64,000 nt of DNA from Bacteroidetes bacterium UBA2475 (lineage in GTDB: Bacteria; Bacteroidota; Bacteroidia; B-17B0; Aurantibacillaceae), in NCBI GenBank assembly GCA_002342065.1, contig DDPF01000004.1:372001-436000 (forward strand). Reading direction: 5' to 3'. This document shows positions 34,062-42,204 of this stretch, piece by piece. Under the pieces are notes generated by a model that worked only from the letters and a program-made list of their open reading frames with translations, searched no databases and was not told the DNA's origin. The position numbers and the translations under genes are program-made. The stretch's first letter is position 1; every line of letters begins with the position of its first letter.

Positions 34062-36014
34062 TTATTCAATACGCTTTAAATTCAATTCTTTTGGCGGACT
34101 AATTACCATTGGAAATTTCTCGATCTTAACCGAGCTGCTATCTAAACCAAAGGCTTTTGCCTCACTTAAACTCATACGTTTTAAAATAAAGTATGTATTT
34201 AAAATTAGTTTTTCAAAGAATGGCAGATCATTCTCATACGATAAGAATTTTTCGAGCACAACAAATTTAAAATCACCAATTACATTATTTTTATTGAGCG
34301 ATTCGTAACGGCTGGTAATATCCACCTCTTTATTCTTCACCATATCCGCTACAACTTTTCTAAACATTAAGTTAATGCGCGGCGCAATTCTAAAACCAAT
34401 TCTAAAATCAACACGTATAATATCTTCGTTGGCAATTTGTGTTACCTTGTACTCCATGCGGTAAGGCTCATCCATTACATCCACATGCACAAACCAATAG
34501 ATGTCGGCTTTCTTAGGGCGTTTTTGCAAGATCGAATAAATAACTTTCGATTCGATCATAGAAGGATTATTGGCACTGGTCATATACACCAAATGGGTTG
34601 CATATTTTTGAATAGAATTATCTGTACTTAGATCAACCAACATTTGCTTATAATTATCCAAAGGCACAAGATCTACGTAACGTTGTCTGATCAATTTTGC
34701 AATGTACCATGAGGCCATAATACAGGCTAAGAACAAAGCAATAATAAGTGTGATGTAACCGCCTTTCGGAAATTTTTCGAGATTGGCAACTAAGAAAGCG
34801 CCCTCAATAATAATATACGTTACGGCAAAAATATTTAAGAACCAATGTGGGAATTTTTTTAAGCGCATAAAAAATGCCAATAAGCGCGACGACATGATCA
34901 TACCTAAAATAATGGTTAAGCCATAAGCCGCCTCCATGTTCTTAGACTCTTTAAAGAACAATACAATACCTACACAGCCAAAATAAAGCATCCAGTTTAT
35001 AGATGGAATATACATTTGACCTTTAAGATCGGTTGGGTATTTGATCTTTGCTTTAGGCCAGAAATTTAAACGCATGGCCTCGTTTATTAATGTGAACGAG
35101 CCACTTATTAACGCCTGTGATGCAACAACAGTAGCTATTGTAGCAATACCAATTCCAAATGGTAAGAACCATGCCGGCATAATAGAATAAAAAGGATTTG
35201 CGCCATCAAGTGTTTTTCCATCCATAGAAACCAACCAGGCTGTTTGTCCCATGTAGTTTAACACCAACATACTTTTCACAAAGATCCAGCTTATGCGAAT
35301 GTTCCTACGGCCACAATGCCCCATGTCAGAATACAAAGCCTCGGCTCCGGTTGTACACAAGAACACGGCGCCTAATAACCAAAATGCGCCGGGATGATTG
35401 ATCAATAAATTAATTCCGTAATAAGGATTTAAAGATTTTAAAACTGTAACGTCGTGTGATAGACCTATAAGACCCATCCCGCCTAGTGTTATAAACCACA
35501 CTAACATTACCGGCCCAAAAAATTTGCCAATAAATTTTGTACCAAACTGTTGTATAAAAAATAAACCTGTAATAATTGCAATTACAATAGGTATAGTAGG
35601 AATATCACTAAAGCGCGGGATAAGCTTTAAACCCTCAATAGCAGATGCAACTGAGATAGGAGGGGTAATTATTCCTTCACCTAAGATACAGCATCCACCA
35701 ATAATAGCGGGAAAAATAAGCCATTTTCGTTTTGCTTTTTTAATAAGCGCAAACAAAGAGAAGATCCCGCCCTCACCTTTATTATCGGCTTTCAGGGTAA
35801 AGATCACGTATTTGATAGTAGTTTGAAGCGTTAGGGTCCAAAACACCAAAGACATGCCGCCAATAATTACAGAAGCATTAATAGGCTTATCGCCAACAAT
35901 TGCCTTCATCACATAAAGTGGGGAGGTACCAATATCACCATAAATGATACCTAGAGTTAAAAGTAAGCCGGCAATAGTTATTTTACTAGAGTGGCCATTT
36001 TGATGATTTCCCAT
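34062..36014 (-). CDS. kup: Kup-type potassium uptake transporter
   Basis: 650 aa. KUP/HAK/KT proteins take up K+ by proton symport in the inner membrane. The N-terminal signature GIIYGDIGTSPLYV (about residues 19-32) is diagnostic, followed by about 12 membrane helices (up to about 450) including the GALALTGAEALYSDMGH-like segment here reading LCTTGAEALYSDMGHCG, and FNEINEAMRLNFWPK-type loop (INEAMRLNFWPKAK). A cytoplasmic tail of about 190 residues completes it. Length matches the family. The gene is alone on this strand, with a -7 box 23 bases upstream. Confidence 0.95.
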   Translation of the reverse strand: MGNHQNGHSSKITIAGLLLTLGIIYGDIGTSPLYVMKAIVGDKPINASVIIGGMSLVFWTLTLQTTIKYVIFTLKADNKGEGGIFSLFALIKKAKRKWLIFPAIIGGCCILGEGIITPPISVASAIEGLKLIPRFSDIPTIPIVIAIITGLFFIQQFGTKFIGKFFGPVMLVWFITLGGMGLIGLSHDVTVLKSLNPYYGINLLINHPGAFWLLGAVFLCTTGAEALYSDMGHCGRRNIRISWIFVKSMLVLNYMGQTAWLVSMDGKTLDGANPFYSIMPAWFLPFGIGIATIATVVASQALISGSFTLINEAMRLNFWPKAKIKYPTDLKGQMYIPSINWMLYFGCVGIVLFFKESKNMEAAYGLTIILGMIMSSRLLAFFMRLKKFPHWFLNIFAVTYIIIEGAFLVANLEKFPKGGYITLIIALFLACIMASWYIAKLIRQRYVDLVPLDNYKQMLVDLSTDNSIQKYATHLVYMTSANNPSMIESKVIYSILQKRPKKADIYWFVHVDVMDEPYRMEYKVTQIANEDIIRVDFRIGFRIAPRINLMFRKVVADMVKNKEVDITSRYESLNKNNVIGDFKFVVLEKFLSYENDLPFFEKLILNTYFILKRMSLSEAKAFGLDSSSVKIEKFPMVISPPKELNLKRIE

Positions 36015-36037
36015 GTGGGGTGTTTAGATAAAGAGAG

Positions 36038-36045
36038 CAAAATTA
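36038..36045 (-). promoter_or_regulatory. -7 box of the kup promoter
   Basis: Minus-strand TAATTTTG fits TAnnTTTG, 23 bases upstream of the kup ATG. Confidence 0.45.
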
Positions 36046-36275
36046 ATACAAAAAGAAGTATTAAAATCATAATTGCGACTAATTATTTATTTAACCACAT
36101 GGTTTAAAAAAATACACGTATCAACAATAAAAAACAGAAGATTTGCGTTAGATTATCAGAAATAACATTTTTTGACAAAAAAATGTAAACTTGAGCTGCA
36201 ATACAGTGTTTTTAACGATTGGGCGTTGTGGGTTTGAATTAAAAGGTTTAATTTTATATAATAGATTTTTGAAAC

Positions 36276-39050
36276 GTGAAAAGGCTTTTAGTACTAATAT
36301 TGATATGTTTGTCTGTTTATGGCTTTGCTACGCACAACCGTGCCGGCGAGATCTTGTATAAACGTATTGCGCCATTTACCCAGGTGGTTGGTAATATTAC
36401 AGTGCAGGTTTATACTTACTCAATTACACTTATTAAATATACAGATCACGGCAACGGTGTTGCTGATAGATGTGTGGACACCATTTATTTTGGCGACGGG
36501 CAAAGAGGCATAGCACAGAGGATCAACAGCCACTCATCAGTTACTGGCTGTGATTGTGATGATTGCGGAGAGCTTATCATAAACGATCCGGGATATGTGG
36601 TAAAAAAAAACATTTATACGATCATTCACACTTACGCAGGCTCTGGTAGTTATTTAATTCATTCTTTTGACCCTAATAGAAATGGCGGTGTAGTAAACAT
36701 TCCCAATTCCATTAATCAACCTTTTTACCTTGAATCATTACTCATTATTAATAATTTTTCAGGAGCTAACTCTTCGCCCGAATTCAAATATCCTCCAATA
36801 GACAGGGCTTGTTTTCAAAAGTGTTTTTATCATAATCCAGGAGCTTACGATACTGACGGGGATAGCTTAAGTTATGAAATTTCAACCTCAAGAGCAGAAA
36901 ACGGACAAGTAGTTCCGGGCTATTCTTTTCCTGATCCAGGACCAGGAGGCACTTATGGCATTAATCCTATAACAGGTTTGCTAACATGGTGTAAACCGCA
37001 AGGGCAGGGAGAATACAACCTTGCATTTATTGTAAAGGAATGGCGCAAGAACACAAGTGGCATTTATCAGCAAATTGGTACTGTTTTACGTGATATGCAG
37101 GTAGTAGTTGGCGCTTGTCCAAATAATGATCCCCCTTTTGTTAATGTACCAATTGATACTTGTGTAGAAGCGGGAGCCGCAATAGCAAAAAATATTATTT
37201 ACGGCGATCCTAATTTCCCAACCCCACCAAACACTTTTACAAATATTGTGACCCTGCAAGGCAACGGTGGCGCTTTCTCGGGCCCAAGCCCTGTAGCAAC
37301 ATTATTAAATGTAAACCATACAATTACGTCGGCATTAACTACAAGTACTACCGCAATTTTTTCATGGCAAACAAACTGCAGTCATATTCGTTTACAACCA
37401 TATCAAACCGTTTTTAAAGTAGAAGATAACGGACAACCCGGCGGTACGCCGGCAATAAAGCTGGTCAACTTTGCAACGTACAACATTCGGGTTGTGCCGC
37501 CTTCCGTAAAAAACGTAACGGCAACACCACAGGGTTCATCTATGAACATTACCTGGTCGCTTTCTGCTTGTAGCCCTGCAAATAATCCTATCATTGCTTA
37601 CAAAGTATACAGGAAAAATGATTGCACTCCTTTTACGTATGATCCTTGCGAAACAGGCGTATCACCAAGTACTGGCTTTGCATACATTGGTCAAACAACC
37701 CCCACCATTAATACCTTTCTTGATAATAATAGCGGCAATGGTTTGGTAGTTGGACAGGATTATAGTTATTTGGTAATTGCAGTATACAAAGATGGCTCTC
37801 AAAGCTATGGCAGCTCATTGGTGTGCGCAAAATTAAAACGCGACATACCTGTGCTTTTAAATGTTGATATTATGTCAACTTCAGTTTCTACCGGTTCTGT
37901 TTTTGTGCGCTGGGAAAGACCGCTTACTAATGCTACAAGCCTTGACACGATTGCTCTTCCGGGACCCTACCAATTTAATTTAAAACACCGTGTGGGCTCT
38001 ACGGGCACTTATACAACTGTGTTTAATTCTACAAGCCCTTTCTTTTTAAACCTTGCAACGCAGTTTGTGCATACCGGTTTGAATACAGACGCAACCGATC
38101 ATCAATATATTGTTGAGTTCATTGCAAACACAACTACTGTTGGAACTTCGCAACGTGCTACTTCTATCTTTTTAACCACTACGCCGGGCGACAGGCGCAT
38201 CGATCTGCAATGGAGCTCTTCAACGCCATGGAATAATTATAAATATACTGTATTCCGTAAAGATCCGCTAGCAACTACTTTCTCGGTTATAGCAACTACA
38301 TCTTTAACCACTTATTCTGACACCACTAAAATTGTGAACAGCAATAGCACACGTAGTTATGTGTATTGTTATAAAATTTTAGGAGAAGGGCAATATTCAG
38401 ACCCGTCAATCACCAAACCGTTATTAAATAATTCACAAGAAAAATGTGCAACAGCAACGGATCTTACTTTACCTTGTACGCCAACTCTTTCTATTGTTGC
38501 CGATTGCCCAACAGGTATGGTAGAAATAAGCTGGACCAATGTAAAACCAATTTGTAGCGATGATGTGGTACAGTATAATTTATTTTTCAAGCCAACAATT
38601 GACGAACCATACGCGCAAGTTGCGACATTAAATGGCGCCGCCTCAACATTCTTTAATTACGATGGTTTAGAATTGATCTCGGGTTGTTACGCCGTTCAAT
38701 CGGTTGATTCAAGTAACAATGTAAGCCCGTTGAGCCCTGATTTTTGTATAGATAACTGCCCGATATTTGAATTGCCGAATATTGTTACTTTAAATAAAGA
38801 TGGCGTTAACGACTTTTTTAAAGCTATTCGCGTGCGCCAGATAAAAGAGATCGATCTTGTTATTTTTGACCGCTGGGGAAACTTGGTTTATAAGACCACC
38901 GACCCTTATTTTAAATGGGACGGCACTAGTCTGCAAAGCAAACAATTAGTGAGCGAAGGCACTTTCTTTTACATCTGCGATGTGTTTGAGCCTCGTTTAA
39001 AAGGCATTGTTAAGCGTAACCTGAAGGGTTACATGCAAGTGGTTAAGTAA
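36276..39050 (+). CDS. Large T9SS-exported protein with type B (CHU_C) sorting domain
   Basis: 924 aa starting at GTG (KRLLVLILICL.. signal peptide, cleaved about residue 18 before THNRAGEI). The N-terminal THNRAGEILYKRI block is the usual start of a family of long gliding-motility-associated surface proteins. Immunoglobulin/FN3-like beta modules follow (about 400-800). The last 90 residues are a CHU_C type B tail (LPNIVTLNKDGVNDFFKAI, then VIFDRWGNLVY, FKWDG, GTFFYICDV). It is exported by the type IX system and stays surface-linked; an adhesin role is likely but not shown. Many cysteines suggest disulfides, in line with the dsbD genes nearby. Confidence 0.88.
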   Translation: MKRLLVLILICLSVYGFATHNRAGEILYKRIAPFTQVVGNITVQVYTYSITLIKYTDHGNGVADRCVDTIYFGDGQRGIAQRINSHSSVTGCDCDDCGELIINDPGYVVKKNIYTIIHTYAGSGSYLIHSFDPNRNGGVVNIPNSINQPFYLESLLIINNFSGANSSPEFKYPPIDRACFQKCFYHNPGAYDTDGDSLSYEISTSRAENGQVVPGYSFPDPGPGGTYGINPITGLLTWCKPQGQGEYNLAFIVKEWRKNTSGIYQQIGTVLRDMQVVVGACPNNDPPFVNVPIDTCVEAGAAIAKNIIYGDPNFPTPPNTFTNIVTLQGNGGAFSGPSPVATLLNVNHTITSALTTSTTAIFSWQTNCSHIRLQPYQTVFKVEDNGQPGGTPAIKLVNFATYNIRVVPPSVKNVTATPQGSSMNITWSLSACSPANNPIIAYKVYRKNDCTPFTYDPCETGVSPSTGFAYIGQTTPTINTFLDNNSGNGLVVGQDYSYLVIAVYKDGSQSYGSSLVCAKLKRDIPVLLNVDIMSTSVSTGSVFVRWERPLTNATSLDTIALPGPYQFNLKHRVGSTGTYTTVFNSTSPFFLNLATQFVHTGLNTDATDHQYIVEFIANTTTVGTSQRATSIFLTTTPGDRRIDLQWSSSTPWNNYKYTVFRKDPLATTFSVIATTSLTTYSDTTKIVNSNSTRSYVYCYKILGEGQYSDPSITKPLLNNSQEKCATATDLTLPCTPTLSIVADCPTGMVEISWTNVKPICSDDVVQYNLFFKPTIDEPYAQVATLNGAASTFFNYDGLELISGCYAVQSVDSSNNVSPLSPDFCIDNCPIFELPNIVTLNKDGVNDFFKAIRVRQIKEIDLVIFDRWGNLVYKTTDPYFKWDGTSLQSKQLVSEGTFFYICDVFEPRLKGIVKRNLKGYMQVVK

Positions 39051-39057
39051 TTCTGTT

Positions 39058-39065
39058 TACATTTG
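39058..39065 (+). promoter_or_regulatory. -7 box of the rsmB-type gene
   Basis: TACATTTG fits TAnnTTTG, 15 bases before the ATG at 39081. Confidence 0.5.
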
Positions 39066-39080
39066 CCTTTCTTTTAAATT

Positions 39081-40271
39081 ATGAAACTCTATAAGAACCT
39101 TGTTAATTCTGTAGCAGAAACGCTGCAGGAAATTTTTGTAAAGAACCGTTACGCCGACAAGGCGATCGAAAAAGTTTTTAAAGCAAACCCGCAATGGGGT
39201 AGTAGAGACAGGCGCTTTGTTGCAGAAGCGGTTTATGATATTGTAAGAAATTTTCGTTTGTATTCAGAACTGGCACAATCTCAAAAGAATTTTTGGTTTA
39301 TTACCGCTGTTTGGTTAGTGGTAAAAGAAATTGAGTTTCCCGATTGGCAAGAATTTAAAGATCTTGATAGAGAAGCGATAAAAGCACATAGCGAAAGTTT
39401 AAAGAATAATTTACCCGTTTACGAATCGTATCCCGATTGGTTGTGGGAGCTTGGCATAAAAGAGCTTGGTGAAGATGCATGGAAAAAAGAGGCTTTATCA
39501 ATGAACCAGCAAGCAGCAGTTGTATTGCGTGTTAATACATTAAAAACAAACACAAAAAAACTTGTTGAAGAGTTTACAAAAACAAATATTGCTTTAAAAG
39601 AAGTTGATGGGGTTGAGAACGCTGTGCAATTAGTAAAAAGAGAAAATGTTTTTCAGAATAATTTTTTTAAGCTGGGTTGGTTTGAGGTGCAGGATACGGG
39701 TTCACAAATAATCAGCACGTTTTTAGATCCAAAGCCAAATCAGTTTGTAATTGATGCCTGTGCCGGTGCCGGCGGTAAAAGTTTGCACATTGCCGCTCTA
39801 ATGAATAACAAGGGCAAATTAATTAGTTTGGATGTGGAAGGATTTAAGTTAGAGGAATTAAAAAAGAGAGCAAAACGCGCCGGTGTTTTTAATGTAGAGA
39901 CGCGTGTAATTGAGGACTCAAAAACAATAAAACGATTGGAAGCTAAAGCCGATAAATTATTATTGGATGTACCTTGCAGCGGTTTGGGTGTAATAAAAAG
40001 AAATCCCGATGCCAAATGGAAATTAAGTGTTGAGGTAATTGAACGTACAAAAAAATTACAACAAAAAATTTTAAGCGAGTATTCACAAATGGTAAAAATT
40101 GGTGGCGAATTGGTTTACAGCACCTGTAGTATTTTACCAAGTGAGAATAGAGAACAAGTTGACGCGTTTTTATTAAACAATGTTAATTTCGAATTTGTAA
40201 AAGAGCGTACAATACTCCCCAGCGAAGGCTATGATGGGTTTTACATGGCCTTGTTAAAAAAAACATCTTAA
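39081..40271 (+). CDS. rsmB: RsmB/NOL1-NOP2-Sun family rRNA (cytosine-C5) methyltransferase
   Basis: 396 aa. A short N-terminal NusB-like helical part (about 1-110) precedes a Rossmann methyltransferase core. SAM motif I is VIDACAGAGGKSLHIA (about 227-242), motif IV is LLDVPCSGLGVIKRNPD (one catalytic Cys) and motif VI is VYSTCSILPSENREQV (second catalytic Cys). The two cysteines are the hallmark of RNA m5C methyltransferases. It most likely methylates 16S rRNA as RsmB does, though tRNA or other sites are possible in Bacteroidota paralogues. Confidence 0.88.
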   Translation: MKLYKNLVNSVAETLQEIFVKNRYADKAIEKVFKANPQWGSRDRRFVAEAVYDIVRNFRLYSELAQSQKNFWFITAVWLVVKEIEFPDWQEFKDLDREAIKAHSESLKNNLPVYESYPDWLWELGIKELGEDAWKKEALSMNQQAAVVLRVNTLKTNTKKLVEEFTKTNIALKEVDGVENAVQLVKRENVFQNNFFKLGWFEVQDTGSQIISTFLDPKPNQFVIDACAGAGGKSLHIAALMNNKGKLISLDVEGFKLEELKKRAKRAGVFNVETRVIEDSKTIKRLEAKADKLLLDVPCSGLGVIKRNPDAKWKLSVEVIERTKKLQQKILSEYSQMVKIGGELVYSTCSILPSENREQVDAFLLNNVNFEFVKERTILPSEGYDGFYMALLKKTS

Positions 40272-40316
40272 GCTTTATTCGTCAAAATCTTCTGTTTAGG
40301 CGTGTAATTTTATTGT

Positions 40317-40324
40317 TACCTTTG
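40317..40324 (+). promoter_or_regulatory. -7 box of the STAS-like gene at 40336
   Basis: TACCTTTG fits TAnnTTTG and ends 11 bases before the TTG start codon, which supports that start. Confidence 0.5.
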
Positions 40325-40335
40325 ATAGATAATTT

Positions 40336-40752
40336 TTGATCTTAGTAAGAAAATATTCAATACTCGAATCTCATCGCAGCCGTGCTTCTACAACAGAACT
40401 TTGGGATAATGGCATCATCTTTATTAAACTTGATGATAATATGGAGGTTACACTTGAAGACTCTAAAGGCCATTACGAATTTTTAAAAAGCAAATTTGAC
40501 GGTAAGAATAAAATGAGAGTCTTGACCGAATCAGGTCGTTATACTACTGTATCAAAAGAGGCGCGAGAATTTTCTACGCTTCCTGAAATAAATAAAATGA
40601 CACTTGCAAGTGCGGTTGTTATAAAGTCGTTGGCTCACCGTATCGTAATAAACTTTATAATAAGTCTTACGAGGCAACAAAACATGAAAATGCGTATGTT
40701 TGAAAGTAAAGATAAAGCCATAGATTGGCTTCTTTCAATTGAGAATAAATAA
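40336..40752 (+). CDS. Small STAS/SpoIIAA-like protein (second copy)
   Basis: 138 aa starting at TTG (no ATG upstream of the core; the -7 box lies 11 bases upstream). Its plan is the same as the protein at 32071-32457: two N-terminal strand pairs (TELWDNGIIFIKLDDNMEV), a central helix-strand (MRVLTESGRYTTVSKEA), AVVIKSLAHRIVINFII and the closing MRMFESKDKAIDWLLS. No signal peptide. I read both as members of one small cytoplasmic family with a SpoIIAA-like fold; function unknown. The rhodanese gene begins within 10 bp after its stop, so they are probably co-transcribed. Confidence 0.55.
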   Translation: MILVRKYSILESHRSRASTTELWDNGIIFIKLDDNMEVTLEDSKGHYEFLKSKFDGKNKMRVLTESGRYTTVSKEAREFSTLPEINKMTLASAVVIKSLAHRIVINFIISLTRQQNMKMRMFESKDKAIDWLLSIENK

Positions 40753-40759
40753 ACGATCT

Positions 40760-41137
40760 ATGAAAAAAATAGTTTCGCTAATAATAATTTGCTTTTCCCT
40801 TACAGCTTTTTCGCAAGTAAAAAATGTAGATGCAGTTGCCTTTAAAAAACTGGTTGACGAAAAAAAACACATTTTAATTGATCTGCGTACCAACGAAGAA
40901 ATTAAAAGTAAAGGAATGATCAAAGGTGCAACTCAAATTGATTTTTTCGGAAAAGACGCTTTTGCCGAAATAGACAAATTAGATAAAACAAAAAGCTATT
41001 TAATTTATTGTGCGGGCGGTGGAAGAAGCGAGGAATGTGGTTTTTACATGCAAAAACACGGCTTTAAAGAAGTTGTAAATCTTGAAAAAGGTTTTAGCGA
41101 TTGGAAGAACAAAGGCTTTGAAATAGAAACAAAATAA
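40760..41137 (+). CDS. Secreted rhodanese-like protein
   Basis: 125 aa from the ATG at 40760; an in-frame TTG 21 bases upstream would spoil the signal peptide (MKKIVSLIIICFSLTAFS, cut before QVKN). A single rhodanese domain follows with the motif ILIDLRTNEEI and an active-site loop YCAGGGRSEEC carrying the catalytic Cys. Such periplasmic rhodaneses may handle sulfane sulfur or detoxify thiols. It sits between the STAS-like gene and cysQ, which also belongs to sulfur metabolism, and cysQ starts 17 bp later. Confidence 0.88.
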   Translation: MKKIVSLIIICFSLTAFSQVKNVDAVAFKKLVDEKKHILIDLRTNEEIKSKGMIKGATQIDFFGKDAFAEIDKLDKTKSYLIYCAGGGRSEECGFYMQKHGFKEVVNLEKGFSDWKNKGFEIETK

Positions 41138-41154
41138 TTTGCGGAAAATATCTA

Positions 41155-41973
41155 ATGGACTATAATTCACCTTTAAAACTAGCCATTAACGCAGCACTTA
41201 AAGCAGGGCAGGAGATCTTAAAAATTTACGATACTGATTTTTTTGTAGAAACAAAAAGTGATAACACGCCGGTAACTCTTGCCGATAAAGGCGCCAGCAA
41301 CTCCATTATTAAAGATCTTGTCCAAACAAAGATCCCAATAATAAGCGAAGAAGAAGATGTTCTTGATTACGAGATACGCAAAAAATGGGAACAGGTTTGG
41401 CTGGTTGATCCACTTGATGGCACAAAAGAATTTGTAAAACGCAATGGAGAATTTACAGTTAACATTGCTTTGATAGAAAACAATCAACCTGTTATTGGTG
41501 TAATTTATTTACCGGTTCACAAAGAACTTTATTTTGCATGTATCAATTATGGTAGTTTTAAGGTTACACAACAGCAATTCCCCGAAATAAATGGAGGACA
41601 AAGCAACATAGAAAATCTATTAAAAGCAGCCGTTAAATTGCCAACCCAAAAACTACCAAAAAAATACACAGTGGTTGCAAGCCGCTCTCATCTTAGCAGA
41701 GAGCTTAATCAACATATTGATAAACTTATTAATGTTTATGGTGAAGTAGACATAACAAATGTTGGTAGCAGCATAAAACAATGTTGGGTAGCCGAAGGCA
41801 AAGCGCATGAATATTTACGTTTAGGCACTACTATGGAGTGGGATACCGCTGCAGGGCAATGTATATTGGAACAAGCCGGTGGGCAGATAATAGATCTTGA
41901 AACGCAAAAACCTATGCGTTACAATAAAGAGAACATGAGGAACAATTTTTTTATTGCCAAGCACCGTGCTTAA
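41155..41973 (+). CDS. cysQ: 3'(2'),5'-bisphosphate nucleotidase CysQ
   Basis: 272 aa of the inositol-monophosphatase superfamily. CysQ hydrolyses PAP to AMP, removing the inhibitory by-product of sulfate activation. Metal-binding motifs are visible: TLADKGASN (about 40), ISEEED (Glu pair, about 64-68), WLVDPLDGTKEFVKRNGEF (about 82-100) and MEWDTAAGQCILEQAGG near the C terminus (about 226). The order and spacing fit CysQ rather than SuhB. It ends 49 bp before the convergent tRNA gene. Confidence 0.93.
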   Translation: MDYNSPLKLAINAALKAGQEILKIYDTDFFVETKSDNTPVTLADKGASNSIIKDLVQTKIPIISEEEDVLDYEIRKKWEQVWLVDPLDGTKEFVKRNGEFTVNIALIENNQPVIGVIYLPVHKELYFACINYGSFKVTQQQFPEINGGQSNIENLLKAAVKLPTQKLPKKYTVVASRSHLSRELNQHIDKLINVYGEVDITNVGSSIKQCWVAEGKAHEYLRLGTTMEWDTAAGQCILEQAGGQIIDLETQKPMRYNKENMRNNFFIAKHRA

Positions 41974-41990
41974 GCAATAAAACAGGTAAA

Positions 41991-42017
41991 ACAAAAAAGG
42001 CCACCAATTTGGCAGCC
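41991..42017 (-). terminator. Intrinsic terminator of the tRNA-Arg gene
   Basis: On the minus strand GGCTGCCAAATTGGTGGCC folds into a hairpin and is followed by TTTTTTGTTTT, directly downstream of the tRNA 3' end. Confidence 0.7.
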
Positions 42018-42022
42018 TCTTG

Positions 42023-42096
42023 TGATCCCGCTTGGAATCGAACCAAGGACCGCAAGTTTAGAAAACTTGTGCTCTATCCAGCTGAGCTACGGGACC
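42023..42096 (-). tRNA. tRNA-Arg (anticodon TCT)
   Basis: 74 nt on the minus strand. The acceptor stem GGTCCCG/CGGGATC pairs over 7 bp with one G-U; D arm GCTCAGCTGGATAGAGC; anticodon stem CAAGT/ACTTG with loop TTTCTAA giving anticodon TCT (reads AGA/AGG); T arm with GGTTCGATTCC. The 3' CCA is not encoded. Confidence 0.96.
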
Positions 42097-42204
42097 ATTT
42101 CCTTGAAAATAGTTGAATACAACTACTTTTTTGAGAATGCAAATGTAAAAAAAAAAATTATTTAAACAATTATAATTATTTTAGTGGACTAGCGTTTATC
42201 CCAT

